NCBI RefSeq assembly: GCF_024623065.1
Contig: NZ_JANJZR010000003.1
Span: forward strand, 62,001 to 126,000
DNA: 64,000 nt
From: Bacteroides acidifaciens
GTDB lineage: Bacteria > Bacteroidota > Bacteroidia > Bacteroidales > Bacteroidaceae
Reading direction: 5' to 3'
Shown: in pieces, positions 35,220 to 43,832 of the stretch
Numbering within the stretch: position 1 is the stretch's first letter
Layout: the number at the start of each line of letters is the position of its first letter
The notes under the pieces: generated by a model
The model's input: the letters and a program-made list of their open reading frames with translations, nothing else
Told to the model about the DNA's origin: nothing
The model's database searches: none
Position numbers and translations under genes: made by a program

Positions 35220-35290
35220 GTGTGGAGCCATTCGTTTATTGCATAGGGGGTTCTGACAAAACCCAGAGACAAATAAACAATACTCCACAC
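35220..35290 (-). promoter_or_regulatory. Nested three-helix hairpin in the nuclease leader, possible attenuator
   Basis: Outer helix GTGTGGAG (35220-35227) / CTCCACAC (35283-35290), middle helix GTTTATT (35234-35240) / AATAAAC (35272-35278), inner helix GGGTT (35248-35252) / AACCC (35260-35264), all perfect and co-axial with small internal loops. Read on the minus strand, the outer helix is followed by TTTCTTTTTG, as in an intrinsic terminator. It lies 60 bases upstream of the nuclease start codon, so it may gate its transcription. Confidence 0.5.
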
Positions 35291-35529
35291 CTGTTTAGTA
35301 TATGTCTTTTGAACATACGCTACCCAAGTGATGAATGTCATTGCTTATCCCCGTCTCTTTGAAACTGTCAGATTTCCTATGCGGGATAAAAGCGAAACAC
35401 TTTCACTATTACATTTGCCACTTTTCGTGACTTTGCAAAGATAGTAAAGTTTCTCAAAATAACATTCCGATTAAAGAATATTGTTTTCTTTGCTCTGGGT
35501 TATATTACTAATACGATAATAAAAATTAG

Positions 35530-35570
35530 TAAAGGAGAAGTTTGTAACATACGTTTACATTTCTCCTTTA
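35530..35570. terminator. Long hairpin, terminator-like
   Basis: TAAAGGAGAA (35530-35539) pairs perfectly with TTCTCCTTTA (35561-35570) and an inner TGTAA/TTACA-type pairing extends the stem. On the minus strand it is followed by ACTAATTTTTA. No intact gene reads into it; it may be the terminator of the decayed gene at 35710-35868. Confidence 0.5.
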
Positions 35571-35709
35571 GCTAGTTATCAGTATTTAAATCGTCAAATA
35601 TTTGATTATAAACGTTTTGCTGTCAATTGTATAGTCGGATTTTAATATTAAATAAAGGTTTTATTTGTATGTGTTATTACTATTTAACTTATTGGATGTT
35701 TTAAACAGA

Positions 35710-35868
35710 CTACAATTCACCGTTTTGCGCATAATTTACTCCATAGTGTTTACATAAATAAAAGAATGTTCCAATCTTAGCTCCATCATCTTTTTTATAT
35801 TTCAGACATCGACTATATTGAATGTCGCAATCGCCTTTTTTGTTTGTTGTTAAAAAATGTTTTAAAGC
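35710..35868 (-). pseudogene. 3' remnant of an unidentified gene
   Basis: The minus strand reads LKHFLTTNKKGDCDIQYSRC and on through LKYKKDDGAKIGTFFYLCKH to YGVNYAQNGEL and a TAG at 35710-35712. About 50 residues have clear coding texture but no start codon, and the piece abuts the hydrogenase terminator. It looks like the C-terminal end of a gene from a mobile or accessory element; I cannot name the family. Confidence 0.4.
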
Positions 35869-35899
35869 GGCTGTCTTGAAAAAGCAAGGCGGCCGCTTT
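35864..35899 (-). terminator. Terminator of the hydrogenase operon
   Basis: AAAGCGGC (35864-35871) pairs with GCCGCTTT (35892-35899). On the minus strand the hairpin is followed by AAAACATTTTTT. It lies 14 bases beyond the stop of the last hydrogenase gene. Confidence 0.75.
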
Positions 35900-35912
35900 T
35901 TATTCCGGATAT

Positions 35913-36389
35913 TTATTCCAACTCTTCGATAATCTTCTTCACATCTATCGGTTGCAATCTACCGTACACTTTCTCGCCAATCATCACTACCGGAGCCAGT
36001 CCGCAGGCGCCTACGCAGCGCAGGCAGTCCAATGAGAATTTTCCATCCGGTGTAGTTTCGCCAACTTCGATGCCTAGTACGCGTTTGAATTCTTCGAGTA
36101 ACTTCTCGGAGCCGCGCACGTAACATGCCGTACCCATGCAGACGGAGATGGGATGTTTTCCTTTCGGGGTCATGGTGAAGAAGGTATAGAAGGTGACCAC
36201 TCCATATACTTTCGATACGGGGATATTGAGTTTGGAAGCGATGATGCGTTGCATCTTTTCGGGCAGGTAGCCGTGCAGGTGTTGCGCTTCGTGCAAAATA
36301 TTGATTAGTTCGCCCGGATTGTTTCCGTGCTTGTCGCAAATCGTTCTGACTTGTTCTGCCACATCGCAGGCTAGTTTTATATCTGACAT
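35913..36389 (-). CDS. hydC: NuoE-like [2Fe-2S] subunit of NADH-linked hydrogenase (HydC type)
   Basis: 158 residues, thioredoxin-like ferredoxin of the NuoE family. Four cysteines in two pairs, VCMGTACYVRG (CX4C) and DCLRCVGACGLAP (CX3C), bind a [2Fe-2S] cluster. It begins with helices typical of NuoE (ELINILHEAQHLHGYLPEKM). It relays electrons between the NuoF-like subunit and the hydrogenase. Third gene of the operon, 18 bases after hydA, with a terminator behind. Confidence 0.9.
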   Translation of the reverse strand: MSDIKLACDVAEQVRTICDKHGNNPGELINILHEAQHLHGYLPEKMQRIIASKLNIPVSKVYGVVTFYTFFTMTPKGKHPISVCMGTACYVRGSEKLLEEFKRVLGIEVGETTPDGKFSLDCLRCVGACGLAPVVMIGEKVYGRLQPIDVKKIIEELE

Positions 36390-36407
36390 AATACTTTTCG
36401 TTTAAAG

Positions 36408-38174
36408 TTAATCCATAGATTTGTTAAAATAGTGTGTGTGCAATAGCGTTTCCGATATCTCGCCCAGAGGTTTGCCGAGATATTCTTCGTACAGTTTTTT
36501 TATATACGGGTTGTCGTGCGATTTGCGCAACGCTTTGTTGGCGTCTTCGCGGTAAAGTGCGTTGGCGCGAGCATATAATACTTCCGAATTGCCGTGGTGC
36601 AGTGGCTGGCCACCACCACCGATACAACCACCGGGGCAAGCCATGATTTCGATGACGTGATATTCGTTGTGCCCGTTTCGTATATCTTCCAGTAGATGGC
36701 GGGCGTTGCCCAGTCCGTGTGCGATACCTACTTTTAGTTCAAATCCGTTCAGGTTGATGGTGGCACGGCGGACTCCGTTCAGTCCGCGTACTTGTTCGAA
36801 GTTTACATTCTGGAGAGGTTCTCCGGTGTAGATTTCGTAGACGGAGCGCAGGGCGGCTTCCATCACGCCGCCTGTGGTGCCGAAGATGACGCCGGCGCCT
36901 GTCGATTCGCCCATCGGGTTGTCGAACGGGCTGTCTAGTACGAGCGGGAAGCCGATGTTAGCGCGTTTAATCAGTCGTGCCAGTTCGCGGGTGGAGATGG
37001 AATAGTCTACGTCGGGGATGCCGTTTACTTTGAATTCGTCGCGGTCACATTCGTATTTCTTTGCCAGGCAGGGCATGATGGATACGACGACTAACTTCTC
37101 CCTGGGGATTCCCATTTTCTCCGCCCAGTAAGATTTGGCGATGGAGCCAAACATCTGTTGCGGAGAGCGGGCGGTGGACGGTATATCCAACATATCTGGG
37201 AAATGATGCTCGAAGAAGTTTACCCATGCCGGACAACAGGAAGTCAGGATGGGCAGACGGATGGATTTGTCTCCGTTGAGATAACGCGTCAGACGGTTTA
37301 GGATTTCGGAACCTTCTTCCATGATGGTGAGGTCGGCTGCGAAATCGGTGTCGAATACGTAATCGAATCCCAGTTCGCGTAGGGCGTAGACCATTTTTCC
37401 GGTAACCAGTGTGCCGGGGGGAAATCCGAATTCTTCTCCCAAAGCGGCGCGTACGGCGGGTGCGGTCTGCACGATGACTACCTTGTTCGGGTTGGCCAAG
37501 TCGTCTAGCAGGCGGTTGGTGTAATCACGTTCGGTCAATGCGCCTACCGGGCAGATAGCCACGCACTGACCGCAATAGGTACATTCACTCTCTGTCATCA
37601 TGCGGTCGAAAGCAGGAGCTATCGTTGTGTTGAAACCGCGGCGGATGGCGCCGAGCGCACCAACTGTCTGCACATCGTTGCAGACACTTTCGCAACGGCG
37701 GCAGAAAATACATTTGTCCATGTTGCGGACGATGGAAGCGGTGATTTCCCGTTTGCGGGGAGACAACTCGCCGCCGTTGAAAGGCATCTCGCGGATATTG
37801 AAGCGCAGTGCTAGTGTCTGAAGCTCGCAGTTGCCGCATTTCGGGCAGGTGAGGCAGTCGTTGGGATGGTCGGAAAGAATCAGTTCGGCTACTACCTTGC
37901 GGGCATTCATTACACGCAAGGTACTGGTCTTGACTACCATGCCTTCCGTACAACGGGTGGCGCAGGCAGGAGCCAGGTTGCGTTGTCCTATGACTTCCAC
38001 CACACAGATGCGGCAGGAAGCGGGAGTGTTTTTTATACAGGTTCCTTTTAAGTCAATATGGCACAAAGTAGGTATGTTAATGCCTATTTTGTTGGCAGCT
38101 TCGAGGATGGTGCTTCCTTCGGGGACGGTGATAAAATGACCGTCTATTTGGAGAGTAATTTGTTTTTCTTCCAT
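36408..38174 (-). CDS. hydA: [FeFe] hydrogenase catalytic subunit
   Basis: 588 residues. N-terminal [2Fe-2S] plant-type domain (CHIDLKGTC...ASCRICVVE), a His/Cys-ligated cluster (HPNDCLTCPKCGNCELQ), a two-[4Fe-4S] ferredoxin domain (CIFCRRCESVC, CTYCGQCVAICPVGA), then the H-cluster domain with its three signatures TSCCPAWVNFFE, MPCLAKKYECDR and MACPGGCIGGGGQP, all cysteines intact. It evolves or consumes H2 using reductant from NADH and possibly ferredoxin. Such trimeric enzymes are often electron-bifurcating, which sequence alone cannot prove. The maturases HydEFG are not in the window. Confidence 0.95.
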   Translation of the reverse strand: MEEKQITLQIDGHFITVPEGSTILEAANKIGINIPTLCHIDLKGTCIKNTPASCRICVVEVIGQRNLAPACATRCTEGMVVKTSTLRVMNARKVVAELILSDHPNDCLTCPKCGNCELQTLALRFNIREMPFNGGELSPRKREITASIVRNMDKCIFCRRCESVCNDVQTVGALGAIRRGFNTTIAPAFDRMMTESECTYCGQCVAICPVGALTERDYTNRLLDDLANPNKVVIVQTAPAVRAALGEEFGFPPGTLVTGKMVYALRELGFDYVFDTDFAADLTIMEEGSEILNRLTRYLNGDKSIRLPILTSCCPAWVNFFEHHFPDMLDIPSTARSPQQMFGSIAKSYWAEKMGIPREKLVVVSIMPCLAKKYECDRDEFKVNGIPDVDYSISTRELARLIKRANIGFPLVLDSPFDNPMGESTGAGVIFGTTGGVMEAALRSVYEIYTGEPLQNVNFEQVRGLNGVRRATINLNGFELKVGIAHGLGNARHLLEDIRNGHNEYHVIEIMACPGGCIGGGGQPLHHGNSEVLYARANALYREDANKALRKSHDNPYIKKLYEEYLGKPLGEISETLLHTHYFNKSMD

Positions 38175-38186
38175 AGTAAATAGATT

Positions 38187-40094
38187 TTAGCAGACGAGAA
38201 TAGCTTTGAACCTGCAGCGTGCCATGCACATTCCGCATTTGATACATTTGTCGGGGCTGATGATGTGCGGTTTGCGTACCAGTCCGATGATTGCGTCCGC
38301 CGGACAGTTTTTGGCACACAAGTGGCAGCCGATGCAAAGTTCGGGATTGATGGTGTAGGTTAGCAGGGATTTACACTGTTTGGCACGGCAGGTTTTGTCG
38401 CGGACGTGCTCCAGATATTCGTCGTGGAAATTGTCCAGCGTAGACAGAACTGGGTTCGGTGAGGTCTGTCCCAGTCCGCAGAGAGCGGTGTCCTTGATGA
38501 CTTGTCCTAAAGTGGCGAGGGTATCCAGGTCCTTTTCCGTTCCCCTTCCTTCGGTTATCTTGTTCAGTAATTCAAGCAGGCGTTTGTTGCCGATGCGGCA
38601 CGGAGTGCATTTTCCGCAGGATTCTTCTACGGTAAAGTCCAGGTAGAAACGGGCGACGGATACCATGCAGTCGTCTTCGTCCATTACAATCATACCGCCG
38701 GAACCCATCATGGAGCCTGCCGCCAGAAGATTGTCAAAGTCGATAGGAGTATCCAGGTGTTTCTCTGTCAGGCAGCCGCCCGACGGGCCGCCTGTCTGCA
38801 CTGCCTTGAATTTCTTTCCGCCTTTGATGCCGCCGCCGATTTCGTAGATTACTTCGCGGAGCGTAGTTCCCATCGGTACTTCAATCAGTCCGACATTGTT
38901 AATCTTTCCTGCGAGGGCGAATACTTTCGTGCCTTTGGAACGCTCCGTTCCAATCGTTGCAAACCATTCGGCTCCTTTCGTCAGTATGATGGGGATATTG
39001 GCGAGCGTCTCTACATTATTTACATTGGTAGGTTTGCCCAGGTAGCCGGATTCGGCAGGGAAGGGAGGTTTGAGAGTCGGTTCACCGCGTTTTCCTTCCA
39101 TGGAGTGAATCAGTGCAGTTTCTTCACCGCATACGAAGGCACCTGCCCCGTAGCGTATCTCGATGTCAAAACAGAAATCCGTTCCTAAGATATTGTCTCC
39201 CAGCAGACCGTAGTTGCGGGCTTGCTCGATGGCTATTTTCAGGCGGCTGATGGCAAGCGGGTATTCGGCACGGATATACACCAATCCTTTGCTGGAGCCG
39301 ATGGAGTAGCCGCAGATGCACATGGCTTCTACAATAGAGTGAGGGTCGCCTTCCATGATGGAACGGTCCATGAAAGCGCCGGGGTCTCCCTCGTCAGCGT
39401 TACATACCACGTATTTGATGTCCGACTGCTGCTTATGGGTAAATTCCCATTTCAAGCCTGTGGGAAAGCCGCCGCCACCGCGTCCGCGCAAGCCGGAGCG
39501 CTTGATGAGGTCGATAACTTCCGTCGGTTGCTTGTTGAGAAGGCAGTCCGCCAGTGCGTGATATCCTTCGCGGGCGATGTATTCCTCGATATTCTCCGGG
39601 TCGATAAAGCCGCAGTTGCGCAAGGCGATGCGTAGTTGTTTCCGGTAGAAATCCATGTGTTTGGAGTCGCTGACGGTGTGTTCTGTTTTAGGGTCTATGT
39701 ACAGCAGCCTTTCTATTTTCCGACCGCCGATGATGTGTTCGGTGATGATGTCTTCCGCATCTTCGGGGGTGACTTGTGTGTAGAAGGTGTTGTCGGGGAT
39801 GATTTTTACGATAGGGCCTTTTTCGCAGAAGCCGAAGCAGCCCACGGTGATAACTTCCACTTTGTCGGCAATGCCATTCTTTTGGATGGCTGACCGGAGA
39901 TTGTCCGTAATTCCTTGGCTCGAAGAGGCTTTGCAACCTGTGCCACCACAGATTAGAATCTGAAGATGCTGTGTGCCGGATGCTAGTCCGCAGCACTTTT
40001 CGGTGACTTTTTCATTACTTTCTTCACGTAATGAAAGTTTGTGTTCCGCTCTCTTTCTGATTGTAGCCAAATCATGGATAGATAAGATTTTCAT
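38187..40094 (-). CDS. hydB: NuoF-like flavoprotein subunit of NADH-linked hydrogenase (HydB type)
   Basis: 635 residues in four parts: an N-terminal thioredoxin-like [2Fe-2S] domain (ILICGGTGCKASSSQ ... TVGCFGFCEKGP), the NADH/FMN-binding 51-kDa domain (GLRGRGGGGFPTGLKW, NADEGDPGAFMDR), the cluster-binding SCGKCTPCRIGNKRLLE, and a C-terminal two-[4Fe-4S] ferredoxin (CIGCHLCAKNCPADAI, CIKCGMCMARC). It oxidises or reduces NAD(H) and passes electrons to HydA and HydC. First gene of the operon. A TATATTTG -7 box (complement at 40124-40131) lies about 30 bases upstream of its start. Confidence 0.93.
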   Translation of the reverse strand: MKILSIHDLATIRKRAEHKLSLREESNEKVTEKCCGLASGTQHLQILICGGTGCKASSSQGITDNLRSAIQKNGIADKVEVITVGCFGFCEKGPIVKIIPDNTFYTQVTPEDAEDIITEHIIGGRKIERLLYIDPKTEHTVSDSKHMDFYRKQLRIALRNCGFIDPENIEEYIAREGYHALADCLLNKQPTEVIDLIKRSGLRGRGGGGFPTGLKWEFTHKQQSDIKYVVCNADEGDPGAFMDRSIMEGDPHSIVEAMCICGYSIGSSKGLVYIRAEYPLAISRLKIAIEQARNYGLLGDNILGTDFCFDIEIRYGAGAFVCGEETALIHSMEGKRGEPTLKPPFPAESGYLGKPTNVNNVETLANIPIILTKGAEWFATIGTERSKGTKVFALAGKINNVGLIEVPMGTTLREVIYEIGGGIKGGKKFKAVQTGGPSGGCLTEKHLDTPIDFDNLLAAGSMMGSGGMIVMDEDDCMVSVARFYLDFTVEESCGKCTPCRIGNKRLLELLNKITEGRGTEKDLDTLATLGQVIKDTALCGLGQTSPNPVLSTLDNFHDEYLEHVRDKTCRAKQCKSLLTYTINPELCIGCHLCAKNCPADAIIGLVRKPHIISPDKCIKCGMCMARCRFKAILVC

Positions 40095-40123
40095 AAATAT
40101 CAGAATTGTTAGTAGGTTTTTTG

Positions 40124-40131
40124 CAAATATA
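40124..40131 (-). promoter_or_regulatory. -7 box of the hydrogenase operon
   Basis: CAAATATA on the + strand is TATATTTG on the minus strand, matching TAnnTTTG, 30 bases upstream of the hydB ATG. No convincing -33 box at 19-20 bases. Confidence 0.45.
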
Positions 40132-40256
40132 ATTCTTTGTTTGGAATAAAAGCATAGTTTCGGACAAATAAAAACAGTCTTTGCCGGTCGGATTAGGTAA
40201 ATAAATCTCTATCTTCGTATTTAATAGGTATCAAACCTAAAAAAATAGATTGAAGT

Positions 40257-43013
40257 ATGAGACGAATTTTACTTGGATTATGTTTTTTATCCTTTTGGGG
40301 CAGTGCGTCGGGGCAGGAGATTCCCTTGCCGGAAAAGATGCCGCAGACGCATCCGCGGGTGTTGACTACTCCGGCGGGAAAACAGGAAACATGGGAACTT
40401 ATTAAAAAGGAAGAATGGGCGAAAGATGTTTTCAATAAGTTGAAGGAACGGACGGAAGTATATACAAATCTGACGGATGCTCAACCGTCCTGGTTGCTGT
40501 CCCGCCTAGCGATGTATTGGAAGTCTCATGCCACGGAAGTGTATGTGAAAGGTGAAACGTTCGATCATGCAGGTGGTGAGAAAGCGCCTTATCCTACGGT
40601 GCGCTATACCGGAACGCGTGGAACGGCTGCCACTCACGGTCGTCCCAAGTTGGCGGATGTCGTTCCTTATGATGATGACGAAAGCGGAAACGTGACTTTT
40701 TGCAATAATGCCCTTCCCGAACGTCCTATGGAGAGCGTACATCCATCCAAGACCGGACGGAATATCGAAAGTTTGAACTGCGAAATTTTGGGTATTGCCC
40801 GTGACGCTGCTTTCCTCTATTGGATGACGGACGAAGAAAAGTTCGCCAAACTTGCCGCAGGTGTTTTTGACACGTATATGACGGGAATTTATTACCGGAA
40901 TGTGCCTGTCGATTTGAATTATGGCCATCAGCAGACATTGGTGGGATTGACTTCTTTTGAAGTAATCCATGAGGATGCGCTTCATGTTGCTGTCTATTTA
41001 TATGATTTTCTGTATAATTATCTGAAGACCAATTATCCGGACAAGATGGAAATCTATGCGGGAGCTTTCAAGAAATGGACGGATAATATCATTGCGAACG
41101 GTGTGCCTCATAATAATTGGGATTTGTTGCAGGCACGTTATATTATGAGTGTTGGTCTGGTTTTGGAAGATAACAAGGAATATGCTGACGGAAAAGGACG
41201 CGAATACTATATCGATTATGTGATGAACCGTTCCGGCATCCGCCAGTGGAGTCTGACACGTCTTGCGGATTATGGCTTTGATTCCAATACGGGGATTTGG
41301 GCGGAATGTCCGGGGTATAGCAGTGTGGTAATCAATGATTATGCCAATTTCGTGAACCAGTTTGACACGAATCTGCAGTATGATTTGGTGAAAGCGATGC
41401 CTGTATTGTCGAAAGCGGTGGCGACCACGCCCCAATATCTGTTTCCTAACCGTATGATTTGCGGTTTTGGGGATACGCATCCGGGGTATCTGAATACAAA
41501 TTTCTTTATCCGCATGATACAGAACGCGCAGGCGAACGGGAAAAAGGAACAGGAAAAATATTTTACCGCTTTGCTGAAATGCCTGAACCCGGAGATGGGA
41601 AATGATAAAAAGGAAAAGAAAAACGTACGTGTATCTGTCAGTTCTTTCTTTGAGGATAAACCGTTGGCTTTAAACCCAAAAGTGCAGCCGGGAAAGATAG
41701 AGGATTATGTTTCTCCTTTATTTTATGCTCCCAATGTATCTTGGCTGGTACAGCGTAACGGTATGCATCCGCGCAACAGCCTGATGATTTCGTTGAATGG
41801 CAGCGAAGGGAATCATATGCATGCCAACGGTATCTCGATGGAACTTTACGGAAAGGGATATGTGTTGGGCCCGGATGCAGGTATCGGGCTATTCTTGTAT
41901 AGCGGGCTGGATTATGCGGAGTATTACTCACAGTTCCCCAGTCATAATACTGTATGTGTGGATGGTATATCGAGCTATCCGGTGATGAAAAGCAATCATT
42001 CCTTTGAGTTACTTTCTTGTTTCCCTGCTTCGGCGGAACCGGGCAAGGAATTTACGTCTGTCACTTACAGCAATCTTTATTTCCGTGAACCGGAGAGCAG
42101 GGCAGACCAGACGCGTGTGATGAGTATCGTTACTACCGGGGCGGAGACGGGGTATTATGTCGATGTGTTCCGCAGCCGAAAGGAAAAGGGGGGAGATAAA
42201 ATGCATGACTATTTCTATCATAACCTCGGACAGTCTTTGACATTGACAGCGGCAGATGGTACTGACTTGAATCTTCAACCCACGGAAGAACTTGCTTTTG
42301 CCGGTGCGCATCTTTATGCTTATTCCTATTTATATGATAAGAAAATGGCTGCCACCGACAAGGATGTCAAAGCGACTTTCACCATAGATATGAAGGATAA
42401 AGGTGGTGACGACATATATATGAATCTTTGGATGAAGGGTGAACCGGAACGCGAAGTCTTTACGGCATTGTCGCCGATGACTGAAGGATTGAGCCGTACA
42501 CCGAATATGCCTTATAATATAAAGGAGCAACCAACGCTGACTTTTGTTGCCCGGCAGCATGGAGAAGCATGGAGTCGTCCTTTTATTTCTATCTACGAGC
42601 CGAGTACGAAGAACGAGCCGTCCGCTATTCAGTCTGTCTCTTACTTTGATGCGGAAGAACCGGGTCTGAAAGACTTCGCAGGAATCTGCGTGAAAAGCAA
42701 GAATGGGCGTGTAGACCATATTTTCTCCTTGTCTGATGCTGAGCAGGCTGCTACTTACCGGGGAATGAAAGTAAAAGCGGACTATGCAGTTGTCAGCAAT
42801 GAGTATGCGGGAAACCGGACACTCTTTCTGGGAAGTGGAACGCAATTGGTTGTGCCTGGAATAATGGTTCAGGCTGACAGTGCCGCTAACGTGTTGCTTG
42901 AGAAGAAAGCAGGAAAATGGTATATTATTTCTTCTGCTCCTTGCACGGTCGTTATCAATGGCAAAAAAGTGAAATCCGGTGTTACGTCAGAACCTATATT
43001 ATTGCGTATCTGA
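40257..43013 (+). CDS. Heparinase II/III-family polysaccharide lyase-like protein, secreted
   Basis: 918 residues with a signal peptide (MRRILLGLCFLSFWGSASGQ). Residues 40-470 look like the alpha/alpha toroid of polysaccharide lyases (TWELIKKEEWAKDVFNKL, EEKFAKLAAGVFDTYMTGIYY, NNWDLLQARYIMSVGLVLED). Residues 480-918 are beta-sandwich, containing the heparinase II/III block GNHMHANGISMELYGKGYVL and SHNTVCVDG with its conserved histidines. The substrate is probably an acidic polysaccharide such as a glycosaminoglycan or another uronic-acid glycan, not determinable here. No sulfatase or SusCD pair adjoins it. A terminator hairpin follows. Confidence 0.85.
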   Translation: MRRILLGLCFLSFWGSASGQEIPLPEKMPQTHPRVLTTPAGKQETWELIKKEEWAKDVFNKLKERTEVYTNLTDAQPSWLLSRLAMYWKSHATEVYVKGETFDHAGGEKAPYPTVRYTGTRGTAATHGRPKLADVVPYDDDESGNVTFCNNALPERPMESVHPSKTGRNIESLNCEILGIARDAAFLYWMTDEEKFAKLAAGVFDTYMTGIYYRNVPVDLNYGHQQTLVGLTSFEVIHEDALHVAVYLYDFLYNYLKTNYPDKMEIYAGAFKKWTDNIIANGVPHNNWDLLQARYIMSVGLVLEDNKEYADGKGREYYIDYVMNRSGIRQWSLTRLADYGFDSNTGIWAECPGYSSVVINDYANFVNQFDTNLQYDLVKAMPVLSKAVATTPQYLFPNRMICGFGDTHPGYLNTNFFIRMIQNAQANGKKEQEKYFTALLKCLNPEMGNDKKEKKNVRVSVSSFFEDKPLALNPKVQPGKIEDYVSPLFYAPNVSWLVQRNGMHPRNSLMISLNGSEGNHMHANGISMELYGKGYVLGPDAGIGLFLYSGLDYAEYYSQFPSHNTVCVDGISSYPVMKSNHSFELLSCFPASAEPGKEFTSVTYSNLYFREPESRADQTRVMSIVTTGAETGYYVDVFRSRKEKGGDKMHDYFYHNLGQSLTLTAADGTDLNLQPTEELAFAGAHLYAYSYLYDKKMAATDKDVKATFTIDMKDKGGDDIYMNLWMKGEPEREVFTALSPMTEGLSRTPNMPYNIKEQPTLTFVARQHGEAWSRPFISIYEPSTKNEPSAIQSVSYFDAEEPGLKDFAGICVKSKNGRVDHIFSLSDAEQAATYRGMKVKADYAVVSNEYAGNRTLFLGSGTQLVVPGIMVQADSAANVLLEKKAGKWYIISSAPCTVVINGKKVKSGVTSEPILLRI

Positions 43014-43106
43014 TGTTTTATTTATAAGCTGGAAAAATTGTATATTTTATACATAATATGGTATATTGCGTTCCAGACTGGAAAAATGTTGCGATAAAAA
43101 ACAAAA

Positions 43107-43126
43107 AAAACGTGTCTAAACGTTTT
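43107..43126 (+). terminator. Small hairpin after the heparinase-family gene
   Basis: AAAACGT (43107-43113) and ACGTTTT (43120-43126) form a 7-bp stem with a 6-base loop, preceded by an A-run and followed by TAATG. It may act as terminator together with the larger hairpin at 43153-43192. Confidence 0.45.
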
Positions 43127-43152
43127 TAATGCTATATTTTTTCTAATTTTGC

Positions 43153-43192
43153 GGCTTCTTGTCCAAATTATGTATAATATGGGCAGGAAGCC
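43153..43192 (+). terminator. Terminator or attenuator before the DUF3575 operon
   Basis: GGCTTCTTGTCC pairs with GGGCAGGAAGCC (two wobble or mismatch positions) around a 16-base loop, followed by CTTTTTG. It lies 51 bases before the DUF3575 start codon, so it could attenuate that operon. Confidence 0.6.
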
Positions 43193-43242
43193 CTTTTTGT
43201 GGGTGAATATTTTAGTGGGAAATATTTAGTGGGAAATAAATT

Positions 43243-43800
43243 ATGGTATATGTGATGAGGAATGGTCGCAGGGCAATAGCTGCGTTATCATTTCTGTTAT
43301 TGTTTTGTGGTGTACATGTACACGCACAACGGGTGGCTGTAAAAACAAATGCATTGGGATGGCTGACGGCCAGTCCTAACATTGAAGCCGAGTTCGTTTT
43401 GGGACGTCATATCTCCTTAAATATGGGGATTGCCGCAAACCCAATCAGTACTGACAATTTCAAAACTACTTTCACGCATTTTCAGCCTGAAGTACGTTAT
43501 TGGCTAAATCGTCCGATGGTGAGCCATTTTCTTGGAATCACCGCTTTCGTGAATAATTTTAATATGATGGTGAAGGATGTGAATCACAAAGGTGATGCAT
43601 GCGCTGCCGGGTTGACCTATGGATATGCATGGGTACTGGGTGACCACTGGAACATCGAAGCGACTGCCGGCGTAGGCGTGTTGCGTTACCGTCAGTTTAA
43701 ATACGATAAGGGTACTCCGAAACCGGGTGCGGTCAATGATACTAAGACTACCATTGCGCCTGTCAAACTGGGGGTATCCTTTGTTTATATTATTCGATAA
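43243..43800 (+). CDS. DUF3575-family outer-membrane protein
   Basis: 185 residues with a signal peptide ending in FCGVHVHAQ. The mature part follows the DUF3575 pattern: VAVKTNALGWLTASPNIEAE, FTHFQPEVRYWLNRPM, ATAGVGVLRYRQFKYDKG and a C-terminal VKLGVSFVYIIR strand. DUF3575 proteins are short beta-barrels found with fimbrial-type or OmpA-like operons in Bacteroidetes. First gene of a three-gene operon (33-base gap to the next). Start at ATG 43243; a second ATG four codons later would also keep the signal peptide. Confidence 0.85.
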   Translation: MVYVMRNGRRAIAALSFLLLFCGVHVHAQRVAVKTNALGWLTASPNIEAEFVLGRHISLNMGIAANPISTDNFKTTFTHFQPEVRYWLNRPMVSHFLGITAFVNNFNMMVKDVNHKGDACAAGLTYGYAWVLGDHWNIEATAGVGVLRYRQFKYDKGTPKPGAVNDTKTTIAPVKLGVSFVYIIR

Positions 43801-43832
43801 TTAGAATGAACATTAGCTAGTCAGAAAAGAGA

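Larger units (their letters stand above)
35161..35912. other. Leader and decayed region between nuclease gene and hydrogenase operon
   Basis: 752 bases, A/T-rich. On the minus strand it carries a -7-like TATCTTTG (rc at about 35434-35441), a nested three-helix hairpin (35220-35290), a second hairpin TAAAGGAGAA / TTCTCCTTTA (35530-35570), a gene remnant (35710-35868) and the hydrogenase terminator (35864-35899). A 67-codon minus-strand frame (35138-35341) also exists and overlaps the nuclease start; whether it is translated is unclear. Confidence 0.6.

Noticed and set aside
35220..35290. Integron attC site
   Set aside because: Nested pairing resembles one superficially, but the conserved GTTRRRY/RYYYAAC core sites and an integron integrase are absent.
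31163..35912. Integrative element inserted at tRNA-Ser(GGA)
   Set aside because: No integrase gene and no copy of the tRNA 3' end was found at the far side of the block, so site-specific integration is unsupported.
38757..39893. Open frames on the + strand opposite hydB
   Set aside because: Antisense shadows of a well-conserved flavoprotein gene.
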